Of a stretch of DNA of 64,000 nucleotides, positions 47,536 to 56,521 are shown piece by piece. Numbering within the stretch: position 1 is the first letter of the stretch; every line of letters begins with the position of its first letter. The translations under genes and the position numbers were made by a program. The stretch lies in assembly GCF_004798665.1 (NCBI RefSeq), contig NZ_CP039292.1, positions 2,356,001 to 2,420,000 of the forward strand. The letters run 5' to 3'. The notes beneath the pieces were generated by a model, which did no database searches, was not told the origin of the DNA, and saw nothing but the letters and a program-made list of their open reading frames with translations. The stretch comes from Actinomyces procaprae. GTDB taxonomy: Bacteria > Actinomycetota > Actinomycetes > Actinomycetales > Actinomycetaceae.

Positions 47536-48430
47536 CAATGCCAAGCACCCGATTGCTACAGACCCCACCGTAGTGGTCCGCGACGTGCACGTCCGCTACC
47601 GGTCCCCCTCCAGCGATGCCAGCGCCATGCGCGCCGTCTCCCCCGGCACACGCGCATTCCTGCGCGTAACGGGCCAGCGACCGAAGGTGACGGTGGACGC
47701 ACTCAAGGGAGTCTCGCTGGTGGCGCGCGCCGGCGAGTCAATCGGGATCCTCGGCCGCAACGGCTCAGGCAAGTCCACGCTGCTGCGCATCATCGCGGGC
47801 CTGGAGACGCCGCGTGCCGGCACCGTCCGGGCCAGGTCCACCCCGGTACTGCTGGGAGTCAACGCCGCCCTGGTGCCGGATCTACCCGGGGAGCGGAACG
47901 TGCTGCTCGGGTGCCTGGCCATGGGGCTTTCGAAGGAGCGCGCTCAGGAGGTGCTGCCCGAGGTTGTGGAGTTGGCGGGTATCGGGAAGGCGATCTACCG
48001 CCCGATGAAGACCTACTCCTCCGGGATGGCCTCACGTCTGCGCTTCGCGATCGCTGCTGCGGCCAACCCCGACATCCTCCTGATCGACGAGGCGCTCAGC
48101 ACGGGTGATGCCGCGTTCAAGGAGCGCAGTGAGCGGAAGATGACTGAGCTGCGTGAAGCCGCCGGCACGGTCTTCCTGGTCAGCCATGCCGCGCAGACGA
48201 TTGAGGAGATGTGCTCGCGGGCGATCTGGCTTATGGAGGGCGAGATCATTGGTGACGGACCCGGCCCGGAGATCGCCCATGACTACCGCTGGTGGTCATG
48301 GAACATCACCAAGAACGAGCTCGCCAAGGCCGATGAGATCCTCGCGCGCTGCCGCCGGAAATGGGCGCCCAGAGAGCCCGTGATCTCCGATCCAGAGCTT
48401 TACAAGCGGCAAACGCGCCACGCCTCCTAG
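47519..48430 (+). CDS. ABC transporter ATPase for polysaccharide/teichoic acid export (Wzt/TagH-like)
   Basis: A 303-residue protein. ATG 47519 has an aaggaggtg site and overlaps the permease end. A full ABC cassette is present: Walker A GRNGSGKSTLLR, the Q-loop region, signature YSSGMASRLRFAIA (SSGM form of LSGGQ seen in Wzt/TagH), Walker B DILLIDEALSTGD, and switch His in FLVSHAAQTIEEMC. The N-terminal VRDVHVRYRSPSS strand and extra 30-residue segment (TRAFLRVTGQRPKVTVDALKGVSLV) match teichoic-acid exporters. The short C-terminus lacks a glycan-binding domain. Last rightward gene before the terminator. Confidence 0.92.
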   Translation: MPSSADNAKHPIATDPTVVVRDVHVRYRSPSSDASAMRAVSPGTRAFLRVTGQRPKVTVDALKGVSLVARAGESIGILGRNGSGKSTLLRIIAGLETPRAGTVRARSTPVLLGVNAALVPDLPGERNVLLGCLAMGLSKERAQEVLPEVVELAGIGKAIYRPMKTYSSGMASRLRFAIAAAANPDILLIDEALSTGDAAFKERSERKMTELREAAGTVFLVSHAAQTIEEMCSRAIWLMEGEIIGDGPGPEIAHDYRWWSWNITKNELAKADEILARCRRKWAPREPVISDPELYKRQTRHAS

Positions 48431-48466
48431 GCGCTTCCCCCGGTTGAGGGTGCACGGCGCGGAGGA

Positions 48467-48515
48467 GGCGGCTTGGGCGGTCGGCCGGGTTACCGGACCG
48501 ACCGTCCAAGCCGCC
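48467..48515. terminator. Bidirectional terminator between convergent halves of the glycan locus
   Basis: GGCGGCTTGG..CGGTCGG..CCGG on the left pairs with CCGG..CCGACCG..CCAAGCCGCC on the right around GTTA, a stem of over 20 bp with few mismatches. It lies between the rightward ABC ATPase stop and the leftward GT92-like stop. Confidence 0.8.
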
Positions 48516-48521
48516 TGGCGC

Positions 48522-50102
48522 CTACTGTCCTGAAACCGCTCGGACGCACCGCGTCAGCAGTGCGGCTATTTCCTCGGCGAGTTCCTCTCGCGACTCCTTG
48601 CGGTCGAACTCGCGTAGCCGGAATCCCATTCCCCCTGACAAGCGGCCCATGACCTGGATCCCGCTGCTGGCCAGTGCCTCGTGCAGGTCGTCGACATGGC
48701 TCCCGTCGCGCACGGAGAGCGCGACTCCAATGGCCTTGGCCCCCATCTCCAGGTCGAAGGCAATGCGCCCGAGCCGACCCCCGTCCCTCTCTAGTACGCC
48801 GACGTTTGAGCGCCAGAACCACGAGCGCGTCCAGGAGTCCCCGGGGACTCCGCAGCGGGCACGCACGGCCTCCTGCAGCCACTCGCGGAAGACCCTGTCG
48901 CCGTCAACGGGCGTAGCGCGGGAGACTTCCTTCAAGGCGCGGCGCACCTCGGTCCAGGGGATACTGTCCGGGAAGACCTCTGCGAGCGCGCCGACAACAC
49001 CGTAGTCAACCGCGAACTGTCCCCGGTCCTCCACGTTCTGCAGCCGCTTGGGCACCTTCCAGCCCATATTGAGGCCGCGGAAGTGCGCCAGATAGAAGCG
49101 GTCGTCGGGCGGCACATCGGCACCACGGATGAAGTGGCACGTCGGTGAGGTAGCGGAGGACAGGGACGAGTACCTGGCCGTCCACTTCGGGCGGCACGGA
49201 TGACCGGTCTTGAGGATCTTGAAGAAGTCCCAGAAACGCGGCGTGCGCGACGTGTCCGAGCGCGAGTTCTCAATCCACCTGCCGCCGTAGCCGACGACGC
49301 CGTCCTCGGACTCCGCAAGCGCGTCGAAGACGTCCATATCGGTGGTCTTTATGACCAGTTCGTCGATGTCGGAGTTGATCACGCCGACTGCGGACTGCAA
49401 GAAGCGGTACCTGGCGTCCTGGAAAGCACCGATCTGCCCGTAGTCGGAGTCCCACGCGACATTCGGACCGACCCAGGGACTGCCTTGGGGACCGAATTTG
49501 TAGTTCCACTCCACGACGACGGCCGTCTGCAGCCCCTCAAGCGACCTAAGCGCTCCGAGGAGCTCTTCAGGAGTCCTGGTGGTCGAAGCATTGTCGTAGA
49601 GCAGGACCGCGTCAACGCCGTGTTCGTGCTGATAGTAGCGGATCCAGTCGAGTATCCACGCGATGGGCTCGTCCTTCTGATGAGCCATCAGCACTCTACG
49701 ACCGGCGAACAGCTCGTTCATATCCGGCGTCGGCGTAAGCGCGAGCCTCGTGCCGTCGCTGAGCCGGAACTTCAGCTCGGCGTTGCCCATGCCGGGGTCA
49801 CGCAGCCGCACCGTGGAGACCTGGCTGCGGTCATGCTTGACCGTGCTGAACCGCACCGGGTCTTCAGCCGCACCGAAACGCACGTCCCCACCGGTGATGA
49901 ACCCCTCCAGATTCAGTAGCGGAGGTCCGACCAGAGTGATGGTGCGGCCGCTGAGGATAGCGTCGTAGAACACCGTCGAATCGTCGTAGTTGTCGGCGTA
50001 GGTGGGATCACGCTTCTCGACCGGACGCGGCGGCTCGCGCCTGAGCAAACCGGCTTCTGGCAGTGAAGCACCCACCGGGCGCACTAGCTTATACGTGGTC
50101 AT
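48522..50102 (-). CDS. Glycosyltransferase of the GT92/Gly_transf_2_4 type
   Basis: A 526-residue protein; ATG 50102 lies 23 bases after the stop of the large protein upstream, so it is probably last in the leftward operon. Residues about 130-280 resemble GT92/DUF23-like family 2-fold enzymes: HQKDEPIAWILDWIRYYQHE, AVLLYDNASTTRTPEE, VVVEWNYKFGP, then GVINSDIDELVIK with the acidic DxDE metal site. A strand-rich N-terminal region (TITLVGPPLLNLEGFITGG) and a C-terminal helical part complete it. Enzymes of this fold transfer hexoses to glycans. Donor and acceptor are not known. Confidence 0.78.
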   Translation of the reverse strand: MTTYKLVRPVGASLPEAGLLRREPPRPVEKRDPTYADNYDDSTVFYDAILSGRTITLVGPPLLNLEGFITGGDVRFGAAEDPVRFSTVKHDRSQVSTVRLRDPGMGNAELKFRLSDGTRLALTPTPDMNELFAGRRVLMAHQKDEPIAWILDWIRYYQHEHGVDAVLLYDNASTTRTPEELLGALRSLEGLQTAVVVEWNYKFGPQGSPWVGPNVAWDSDYGQIGAFQDARYRFLQSAVGVINSDIDELVIKTTDMDVFDALAESEDGVVGYGGRWIENSRSDTSRTPRFWDFFKILKTGHPCRPKWTARYSSLSSATSPTCHFIRGADVPPDDRFYLAHFRGLNMGWKVPKRLQNVEDRGQFAVDYGVVGALAEVFPDSIPWTEVRRALKEVSRATPVDGDRVFREWLQEAVRARCGVPGDSWTRSWFWRSNVGVLERDGGRLGRIAFDLEMGAKAIGVALSVRDGSHVDDLHEALASSGIQVMGRLSGGMGFRLREFDRKESREELAEEIAALLTRCVRAVSGQ

Positions 50103-50125
50103 AGCCGTTCCTTCTGTGCTGCTGC

Positions 50126-53100
50126 TTAGAGGCTGTCTGCTAATCGCCCAGCAGGGTGATCAATTGCAAGTATCGCGCCCAGAGTTGCAGCGGTCGCATC
50201 GGCGCAGTACTTCTCAGCGTCGAATGCTCCGGACGCCACGGACATGTCAGCGCCCGCCGCCTGAATGGCGTGTGCGATCTCCTCCGCGGAGGTTCCGCAC
50301 GTCAGGCCATATCCGAGCCCGATCAGTTCCAGGCTCCCAGGCACATCGGAGGCGATCACCGGGACGCCCAGGGCCATCGCTTCAAGGATTGTCACCGGCT
50401 GCCCCTCATGCGTGGAGGGCAGGATGAAGCAGTCAGCGCATGCGAGAACCGGGTACGGGTTGGCCAGCTGTCCCGTGAACAGCACGTGCCCATCGACGCC
50501 ACAGTGCTTTGCATGCACCTTGAGGTCGGGCTCGAGCAGCCCGGACCCAACCAGTACCAGGCCGACGTCGACGCCGCGCGAGCGAACGGCTGCGATGGCG
50601 TCGATCAGCGCCGTCTGGTTCTTCTCCCGCGACATTCGCCCGATCGACACGAAGGTGAGTGCATGCGACCGCTTGAATGCGCCCACCTCATCGGGCAGTG
50701 CCTCCTGGGACAGCCTGTGCAGCTTGTCCACCTCGATGAGGTTGCGCGCGGCGGTCTGCCGGGAACCGGTGTCAATTCCGAGCAGGCGCAGGCTCCGTTG
50801 GTTGTGTGCTGCGAGTCTCGGACTCACCGAGATGATCGCTGCGGCAGCATCGTAGAGCCGGAAGACGCGCATCAGGTCCGGGAGCTTCTCCCGGTACTCG
50901 TCATCCATCTGGTTGTGCTGATAGCAGGAGACTCGCGCGCCGCGCCGTCCCCAGGCGGCGATGAGCGACAGCCAGGTGTGCGCGTATCCGTCGTACTCGA
51001 CGGCGGCGTCGGGCACGAAGTCGCCCAGCAGCCGCCTGCTCTCACGGTCCCAGTAGCTCCAGTACTCCCGCCAGAACGCGGGCGTCTCGGCGTTGGGGTG
51101 GCGCGAGAACTCGTTCGTGCACCAGCGCTCCGCCACGGTCCAGGGGGCTACCCCCTGCCGACAGATGACGTGCACGTGCTCCGGCAGGCGCATGTACATC
51201 TCCCGGCGGTCGTCGCGGCTGCGCAGTACCTTCGGCTCCACCAGGAGGCTCACCGAGTACTCGGCGGGATCCAGCGAGTTCAGCAGGGAGAGCAGCGCCG
51301 AGGCGATCCCATTGGGAATCATCGAGGCATGGAAGAGGATGGTCTTCCGGCCGACGGCGCCGTTGTCCACGCGGTAGTCACGAACCACTGAGGGCTCGGG
51401 CAGGGCGCGAACGCCGTCGAAGAACAGCCTGACCATGCGCTCCGAGGCGTTGCCGTCCTCAAGCGGGCAGTACCGCTGGAGATCCGCGTCCACGGGCGCT
51501 CCTGCGCCCGATACCGCCTGGTCGATCGCGTCAGACAGTCCGCTCCGGTCGTGGCAGTGCAGGCCCGGGACCGCATCCGGGTCCAGGTACAGTCCCCGGT
51601 CCGCCCGGTACTCATCCAGATCGTGCATGTACAGCACAATCGGCTTCCGCTGGGGCATGAAGTCGAAGAAGATCGAGGAGTAGTCCGTCACCAGGATATC
51701 GATCGCCGCGAGCAGCTCGTTCGTATCGATGTCCTTGGGGACGATGGTGACCGGGAGTTCAACGCCATCGAGTAGTTTCTCGGACAGCCGGTGGGCACGG
51801 TAGACGACCACGACGTCGTCTCGGGCGGCCATGGCCTTGAGGTCATCTACCAGGGCATCGGCGTCCAGCTCGCGCTCGCTCACGCCGCCACGCCACGTGG
51901 GGGCGTACAGCAGCAGCTTGCGCTCGTCGCCCGGTGCCAGCCCGAGCCGTGAGCGAAGCGCCTGGCGTCCTCCCGCATCCATCAGGATAGAGGTGTCCAG
52001 ACGCGGCGAGCCCGCGATGACCGACACTCCCCGATACACGTCCAGCAGGTCGTGGTCCTCAATCAGCGCCCACTCGGTCAGAGCGTTCGGCGCCATCACG
52101 ACGGTGCTCTGCTGGAAGTTTCGCTGGAGGTTCTCGTAGGCCAGCAGCTCGCCCTTCATGGAACGGCCGAGGGTCTTGAACGGCGTTCCGTGCCAGGTGT
52201 TCAGGTACTCCTGCCCGGGCCTACGTACGAAGTAGGGGGCAAAGGACACGTTATTGACGACGTGGCCGGCGGTGGCCAGGTACTGCATGTACTCCTGCGA
52301 GTGCAGACGGACAAACACGACGTTGTCATGATCAAGCACGTCGGCGGGGATGCCGCTCTCGTCGTTGATCGCCCACACATGGATGAGGTGCTCATACTCC
52401 GGGCGGTCCACCATCCAGCGGAACATGGCCAGGGGGTGGCACCCGATGGACGCGCCGTGGTTCGACTCCCACAACACCAGGTTCGGGCTGACGGGGAGTG
52501 TCTCCAGCGCCTCTGCGTAGCGAACGTTGCGCAGCGCGGTAGGCGTCTTGGCGTAGGCGGCCGGGTCCAGTCCGTCCTTTGAGCCGAACTCCTCAACATG
52601 CTCAAGGATCTCGCATGCCAGTGCGGGCTCGCCGGCCTCGTTCACGGCGACCGCCAGGCGCACCCGGGTGGTGCGGTCCCCCTTGAGGACCAGCGGCAGT
52701 ATGGCGCGAATGCGTGCCACCTTGTCGACCTTGCTCAGGTACCGCCCGCGCATGTTGAGCAGGCGCGCCTCAACCAGGTCGATCGGACGGTGCCGGTTGA
52801 GCACGTGCGGGGACAGCACGTGGGCGTAGGCATCGTTCAGCTTGGGCTCTTTGGGGACACCCGTGTACTCCAGATAGGACTTCACCGCGTCGTCGTACCG
52901 TCCCATGGCCGCCAGCACGACCCCGCGCCGGTAGTTCCACCAGTGCCCAGAGCGGCCACGCAGGGTGGATAACGCCTGCGAGTATGCGAGCTCTGCCGCG
53001 ACGTAGTCGCCCGCTCGTTCACGCGCCAGGCCGAACTTGTAGTGCTTGTACCCGCTTTCGGGGTCACTAAGCACCGAGAGCGCGTAGTGCTCGCTCGCCT

Positions 53101-53971
53101 CACGATAGTCGCGCAGTTTGTCCTTACAGAAGGCGATCTCGTACTCGACCTGCGTCTCCGTCATGTTCTCGCCCGGGAACACGCGGACGAGCTCAGCTGC
53201 CAGGCGCCAGTCGGAGCGCTGGTACGCGAACTGCGCCGGCCCCTTCTCCTTGGCCTTCCCGCCCGCCATGTTGCAGGCGCGGGCGAAAGTGTCGCCGGCC
53301 GCCTTCTCACCCGATCGGTACTGGATCATGCCGAGATCGAACAACTCGGCCGCCTTGAGACTCCCTACGTCTGAGATTCGCGCAAGCAGTTCACGGGCCC
53401 GCTCCCGATTGCCCATGGCCAGCTCGCCGGCGAGCGTCTTGCGCAACCAGTCACAGTCTCCCCAGTGGCTGGGCAGACCGCTGCGCAGGACTTCGAGCCG
53501 CCGCCACAGCGGCGTGTCCTTGGGCAGTGCGGTCAGAAGCTGCGCGGAGACCCGAGGGTCGGGCCCGCCGGCCGCACGAGTCAAGAGACTGTTCGCATCG
53601 TCCCCAGCACCCCGCTCACGCATCAGCCGCACTAGGCCGAGCAGAGCCTCGATGTTGGTCGGGTCATCCTCGACGATGCTCGAGTAGACGGCCTCCGCCT
53701 CCTCCGGCCGCTCGAGCCTCTCAGCGATAAGCCCCATCCGCATCCGGGAGGCAGGATCGTGCGCCGAGGCAGGAAGCTCGATGTAGATACTTCTGGCGAG
53801 CTCCAGGTCGCCCTCCGCATAGGCTTGCGCTGCCGCATAGCGCGCGAAGCGACTACCGGTGCGCCCCCGGAAGCGGCCACTCGCTCGTTCCCCGACACTG
53901 CGCGCCCACCGCACCTGCAGCGCCTGACTCTGCCTTCCCTCCGTTGCCATGGAGCGACTCACCCCTGTCAC
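50126..53971 (-). CDS. Giant three-part protein: TPR array, TagF-type glycerophosphotransferase, GT4 glycosyltransferase
   Basis: A 1281-residue protein. GTG 53971 forms a GTGA overlap with the tagD stop; ATG 53950 with an aggggtgag site is an alternative. Residues 40-480 are helical repeats of TPR type (GDLELARSIYIELPAS, PEEAEAVYSSIVEDDPTN, GDYVAAELAYSQALSTL). Residues about 500-860 match CDP-glycerol glycerophosphotransferases: LVLWESNHGASIGCHPLAM, YLNTWHGTPFKTLG, LLLYAPTWRGG, VTDYSSIFFDFM, DEYRADRGLY and DGNASERMVRLFFDG. Residues about 870-1260 are a GT4 enzyme: SIGRMSREKNQTAL, VGSGLLEPDLKVHAKHCG, STHEGQPVTILEAMALGVPVIASD. It would thus polymerise glycerol phosphate and glycosylate the product in one polypeptide at the inner membrane face; the joint action is inference. 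No signal peptide. Confidence 0.9.
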   Translation of the reverse strand: MTGVSRSMATEGRQSQALQVRWARSVGERASGRFRGRTGSRFARYAAAQAYAEGDLELARSIYIELPASAHDPASRMRMGLIAERLERPEEAEAVYSSIVEDDPTNIEALLGLVRLMRERGAGDDANSLLTRAAGGPDPRVSAQLLTALPKDTPLWRRLEVLRSGLPSHWGDCDWLRKTLAGELAMGNRERARELLARISDVGSLKAAELFDLGMIQYRSGEKAAGDTFARACNMAGGKAKEKGPAQFAYQRSDWRLAAELVRVFPGENMTETQVEYEIAFCKDKLRDYREASEHYALSVLSDPESGYKHYKFGLARERAGDYVAAELAYSQALSTLRGRSGHWWNYRRGVVLAAMGRYDDAVKSYLEYTGVPKEPKLNDAYAHVLSPHVLNRHRPIDLVEARLLNMRGRYLSKVDKVARIRAILPLVLKGDRTTRVRLAVAVNEAGEPALACEILEHVEEFGSKDGLDPAAYAKTPTALRNVRYAEALETLPVSPNLVLWESNHGASIGCHPLAMFRWMVDRPEYEHLIHVWAINDESGIPADVLDHDNVVFVRLHSQEYMQYLATAGHVVNNVSFAPYFVRRPGQEYLNTWHGTPFKTLGRSMKGELLAYENLQRNFQQSTVVMAPNALTEWALIEDHDLLDVYRGVSVIAGSPRLDTSILMDAGGRQALRSRLGLAPGDERKLLLYAPTWRGGVSERELDADALVDDLKAMAARDDVVVVYRAHRLSEKLLDGVELPVTIVPKDIDTNELLAAIDILVTDYSSIFFDFMPQRKPIVLYMHDLDEYRADRGLYLDPDAVPGLHCHDRSGLSDAIDQAVSGAGAPVDADLQRYCPLEDGNASERMVRLFFDGVRALPEPSVVRDYRVDNGAVGRKTILFHASMIPNGIASALLSLLNSLDPAEYSVSLLVEPKVLRSRDDRREMYMRLPEHVHVICRQGVAPWTVAERWCTNEFSRHPNAETPAFWREYWSYWDRESRRLLGDFVPDAAVEYDGYAHTWLSLIAAWGRRGARVSCYQHNQMDDEYREKLPDLMRVFRLYDAAAAIISVSPRLAAHNQRSLRLLGIDTGSRQTAARNLIEVDKLHRLSQEALPDEVGAFKRSHALTFVSIGRMSREKNQTALIDAIAAVRSRGVDVGLVLVGSGLLEPDLKVHAKHCGVDGHVLFTGQLANPYPVLACADCFILPSTHEGQPVTILEAMALGVPVIASDVPGSLELIGLGYGLTCGTSAEEIAHAIQAAGADMSVASGAFDAEKYCADATAATLGAILAIDHPAGRLADSL

Positions 53972-54360
53972 AGTCTCTGCATGTCGTTCTTGATCTGCGT
54001 CGTCGAGATCTCCGGCGTGCGCGGGAGATAGACGACCTCACACAAGCCCGCGAGCTGCTCGTCGAACTTGCCCCTCCAGTCATCCCCCATGACGAACACG
54101 TCGATGTCGTACCGCTTGACGTCATCAACCTTCTGCTCCCACGTGTACTCCGGCACCACCAGATCCACGTACCGGATCGCCTCAAGCATCCGCCGACGCT
54201 CATCGTAGGAGAAGTAGGACTTCTTACCCTTCCCGGCATTGAACTCATCCGAGGACAACACCACCACCAGGTAGTCACCAAGCGCCCTCGCACGGCGCAA
54301 CAACTCGATATGCCCGTAGTGCAGCAGGTCGTACGTGCCGTAAGTGATGACGCGCTTCAT
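53968..54360 (-). CDS. tagD: Glycerol-3-phosphate cytidylyltransferase, copy 1
   Basis: A 130-residue protein making CDP-glycerol from CTP and glycerol 3-phosphate, the donor for the neighbouring polymerase. ATG 54360 begins MKRVITYGTYDLLHYGHIELL, which holds the HxGH nucleotide-binding motif. SSDEFNAGKGKKSYFSYDER, VDLVVPEYTW and FVMGDDWRGKFDE, then YLPRTPEISTTQIK (ISTTxIK motif) complete the family signature. The length is usual. From 53977 to 54360 its DNA is identical to copy 2 (62977-63360), exactly 9,000 bp apart. Only the last two codons before the stop differ in sense (QRL against QAS). Confidence 0.95.
   Translation of the reverse strand: MKRVITYGTYDLLHYGHIELLRRARALGDYLVVVLSSDEFNAGKGKKSYFSYDERRRMLEAIRYVDLVVPEYTWEQKVDDVKRYDIDVFVMGDDWRGKFDEQLAGLCEVVYLPRTPEISTTQIKNDMQRL
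53977..54360 (-). repeat. 384-bp identical repeat, copy 1 (tagD)
   Basis: By direct base-by-base reading, this segment equals 62977-63360 without a mismatch. The next 80 bases upstream of the gene (54361-54440 against 63361-63440) are clearly related but diverged. Beyond that and inside the following large genes, similarity is only at protein level. Confidence 0.95.
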
Positions 54361-54699
54361 GAGTCCTCGCATGGGTAATGGGTAGCCGTTCCGCGACCAG
54401 ATGCTTGCCAACTCGTAACTAGCACGAAGGTCGCGAATGAGCAAAGCTTACCTGAGTCCCGGCGGTTCGGTGCACCAGATGCCGCTCGTCTAGGACCAGG
54501 AAGAAGTCGAGGGATCTGGCACGAACGGCGCCCTCGCGCCCACCTTCGGCCGCATGCCCCTCCAGATGCCGTCTAAGCAGGCTTGCGACCCGCCTGATGC
54601 TCCCTAGCATGCTGCTTGTTACCTAGCTCTTCCGGTTTGAGGGTGTGCGGTGAGGTGGTGGGGGTGCGCATGCCGGGGTGACGGGTAGGGGGCCGATCC

Positions 54700-55230
54700 C
54701 CCCAGTGATTGGTGAGCTTTTCAACACCACCGATCACGAAGACCTCGACATGGCCGGGTAGTGCGTTCGCCGCCCCTGGTCTTGCTGGATCCCTGGGCAT
54801 CGACGGCCTGTGGCAAGTCGCCGCGGCGCACGGATCGCCCCTGGAGAGGCTCCGGCGGAGTGCCGCCCGCATGCCTCCTTGGAGGAGGACGCGTGCTGTT
54901 GGCGGGGTGGAGCGCAGGGCGCGCCGGTGGGGACGGCGGTCAGGCGCCTGGCGCAGGTGGCGGTGGGGTGGCTGCCCACGCACTTGCTGGTGCGCCTGCG
55001 GCGGTGGCGGCGCCAGGGCCGCGAACGCGTGCGGGTGGCAGGAGGCGTCTCGCGCCGCCGCCAAGCGGGCCGTCCTCACCCTGGCGGCAGTGGACCGGGG
55101 CATGCGGGACACCAGTATGGAACTCATGAGCCTGACCCATGTGGCGGCAGCGCCGGGGGTGTCTTGGCACACTGTCAGCATCCGTGCCCGGAGGCTCCAG
55201 ACAACAGCCACTACACCCCCGGGGACCGGA
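54700..55230 (+). pseudogene. Degraded ISL3-like transposase remnant
   Basis: Several frames give pieces of an ISL3-family transposase on the plus strand. Frame 54713 gives FNTTDHEDLDMAG, the type of start seen in actinobacterial ISL3 enzymes. Frame 54709 gives LAGSLGIDGLWQV. Near 55120 THVAAAPGVSWHTV resembles the ISL3 helix-turn-helix block before the DDE domain. The catalytic part (WVGIDE-type) is absent. Several frameshifts and a C-terminal loss make it inactive. The family call is moderate because pieces are short. Confidence 0.45.
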
Positions 55231-55355
55231 TAAGCCGGCTGCCGGCGCGAGCGTGGCACCTTAGGCCGCGGCGTCGGCATGAGTGCGCGCTTCTGCCCGG
55301 TGGAGATGAGCGCGTGCCTCTGCCCGGTGGAGTGTAGGGGGCGGCGACACCGCAC

Positions 55356-55450
55356 GACCCCGGTGCTTCTGCACGGCCCCGGTGCTTCTGCACGACCCCG
55401 GTGCTTCTGCACGGCCCCGGTGCTTCTGCACGGCCCCGGTGCTTCTGCAC
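55356..55450. repeat. Five tandem copies of a 19-bp repeat
   Basis: The unit G(A/G)CCCCGGTGCTTCTGCAC repeats at 55356, 55375, 55394, 55413 and 55432 without spacers; copies alternate GACCCC and GGCCCC at the start. A diverged sixth unit leads into the inverted repeat next to it. Confidence 0.88.
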
Positions 55451-55505
55451 GACCTTGGTGTGTGTTGCACGACCCCGGGGTGGTCGTGCAACACACACCA
55501 AGGTC
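55451..55505. repeat. 24-bp perfect inverted repeat
   Basis: GACCTTGGTGTGTGTTGCAC+GACC (55451-55474) faces its exact complement (55482-55505) over a 7-base CCGGGGT loop. Two more inverted partial copies (CACGACC / GGTCGTG) lie at 55500-55530. Could act as a strong transcription or replication barrier, or be a mobile palindromic repeat. It shares the GCACGACC core with the tandem repeat. Confidence 0.88.
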
Positions 55506-56521
55506 GTGGAACACGGCCCCAGGTCGTGCAGAACATAGGAGCAGCGCAAGCGGCACCGCCACCGACACCATCGCCGAGCCCGAACCCGAGCTCGAGCCCG
55601 CGTCGGCGTCCGAACCCGAGCCCGAGCGCGAGCCCGAGCCCGAGCCCGAGTCCGAGGCTGACTTCGAGGCTGAGGCTGAGGCTGAGTCCGAGGCTGAGGC
55701 TGAGTCCGAGGCTGACTTCCAGGCCATGGACGTCGGCGAGCAGACCACCACCAACCACCCCAAGCCGGCAACCACCGACGCAAACGTGCCACATCAGACC
55801 GGTATGTCGCAGCATGAGAGGCGCAATGCACAGCACCGGAACACCATGCCTTACTTGTCCGCCACCAACCCCACGCCCCGAAGCGAGGCGTACCCCGGCC
55901 GCGGTCACGCATCGCACGGCGACCGTGACCGTCCGCACAGTCGGCCGGGCACCGGTCTGAGGCGGTCCCCAATGCAACGCCGCCGCACGCGCGAGCACCT
56001 GCTACCCCTTGCCTTGGCGCGGCGGAGGACCGCCACCTAGGCGACGGACATCGCTGCCGCAGGTCCTGTGCTCACGGGCTCCTTCAGCGTCTTGGTCCAC
56101 CGGCTCAAGTGTGCAGCCGCCCACTTCGCCTCTGACCAAAGAGCAGCGATGCAGGGTTAGTCATGCCAGTCTCCCAGCCGTCCGCGAACGCGCTCCACCA
56201 GGTCGCACGAATAGCGGATAGCCGCGTAGCGAGCCTTCCGAGGTAGGAGTCCAAAAACGGCACAGCGGAAGCTCAGGCCGGAACCGTGAGCAGTACTGCT
56301 GGAGCGACCGCCCCGCGACGCCATGCGCCGACGCCCGGCGCAAGATGTGAACTGCGTGCGGCGACGTGCACATACGCCACCGATACCCCTCCGGCGCCGG
56401 CGCAATGCCCACCGTATCCCCCGCCCAACGCGCTCCTACGCGCGACCGCCAAAAGACCGGACGCAGCTCGGCCCCGCTCCGAAATCAAGAGAGCTTCGCC
56501 ACAACAACGCGAAAACCGTGC

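Larger units (their letters stand above)
54361..56521. other. 2.1-kb gene-poor gap with decayed transposase, repeats and low-complexity DNA
   Basis: No convincing intact gene. Left part: upstream leader of tagD copy 1 (54361-54440), then unassigned sequence to 54700. Middle: a degraded transposase-like stretch (54700-55230). Right: 19-bp tandem repeats (55356-55450), a 24-bp inverted repeat (55451-55505) and hexamer-rich acidic or Ser-rich low-complexity text (55560-55725). From 56041 to 56521 I see nothing but short frames. Promoters for the leftward tagD must be at the left edge. Confidence 0.55.

Noticed and set aside
55356..55450. Possible CRISPR array
   Set aside because: Repeats are contiguous 19-bp units without unique spacers, and there are no cas genes.
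54573..55775. 400-residue minus-strand frame with Ser-Ala repeats and a short GGVEKLTNH segment
   Set aside because: Low-complexity reading of the same repeats, and it crosses the degraded transposase on the other strand.
55279..56040. 253-residue plus-strand frame rich in Glu, Pro and Ser
   Set aside because: It runs through the tandem repeats and palindrome, has no good ribosome site, and its acidic text is only a reading of hexamer repeats. No homologous domain is visible.
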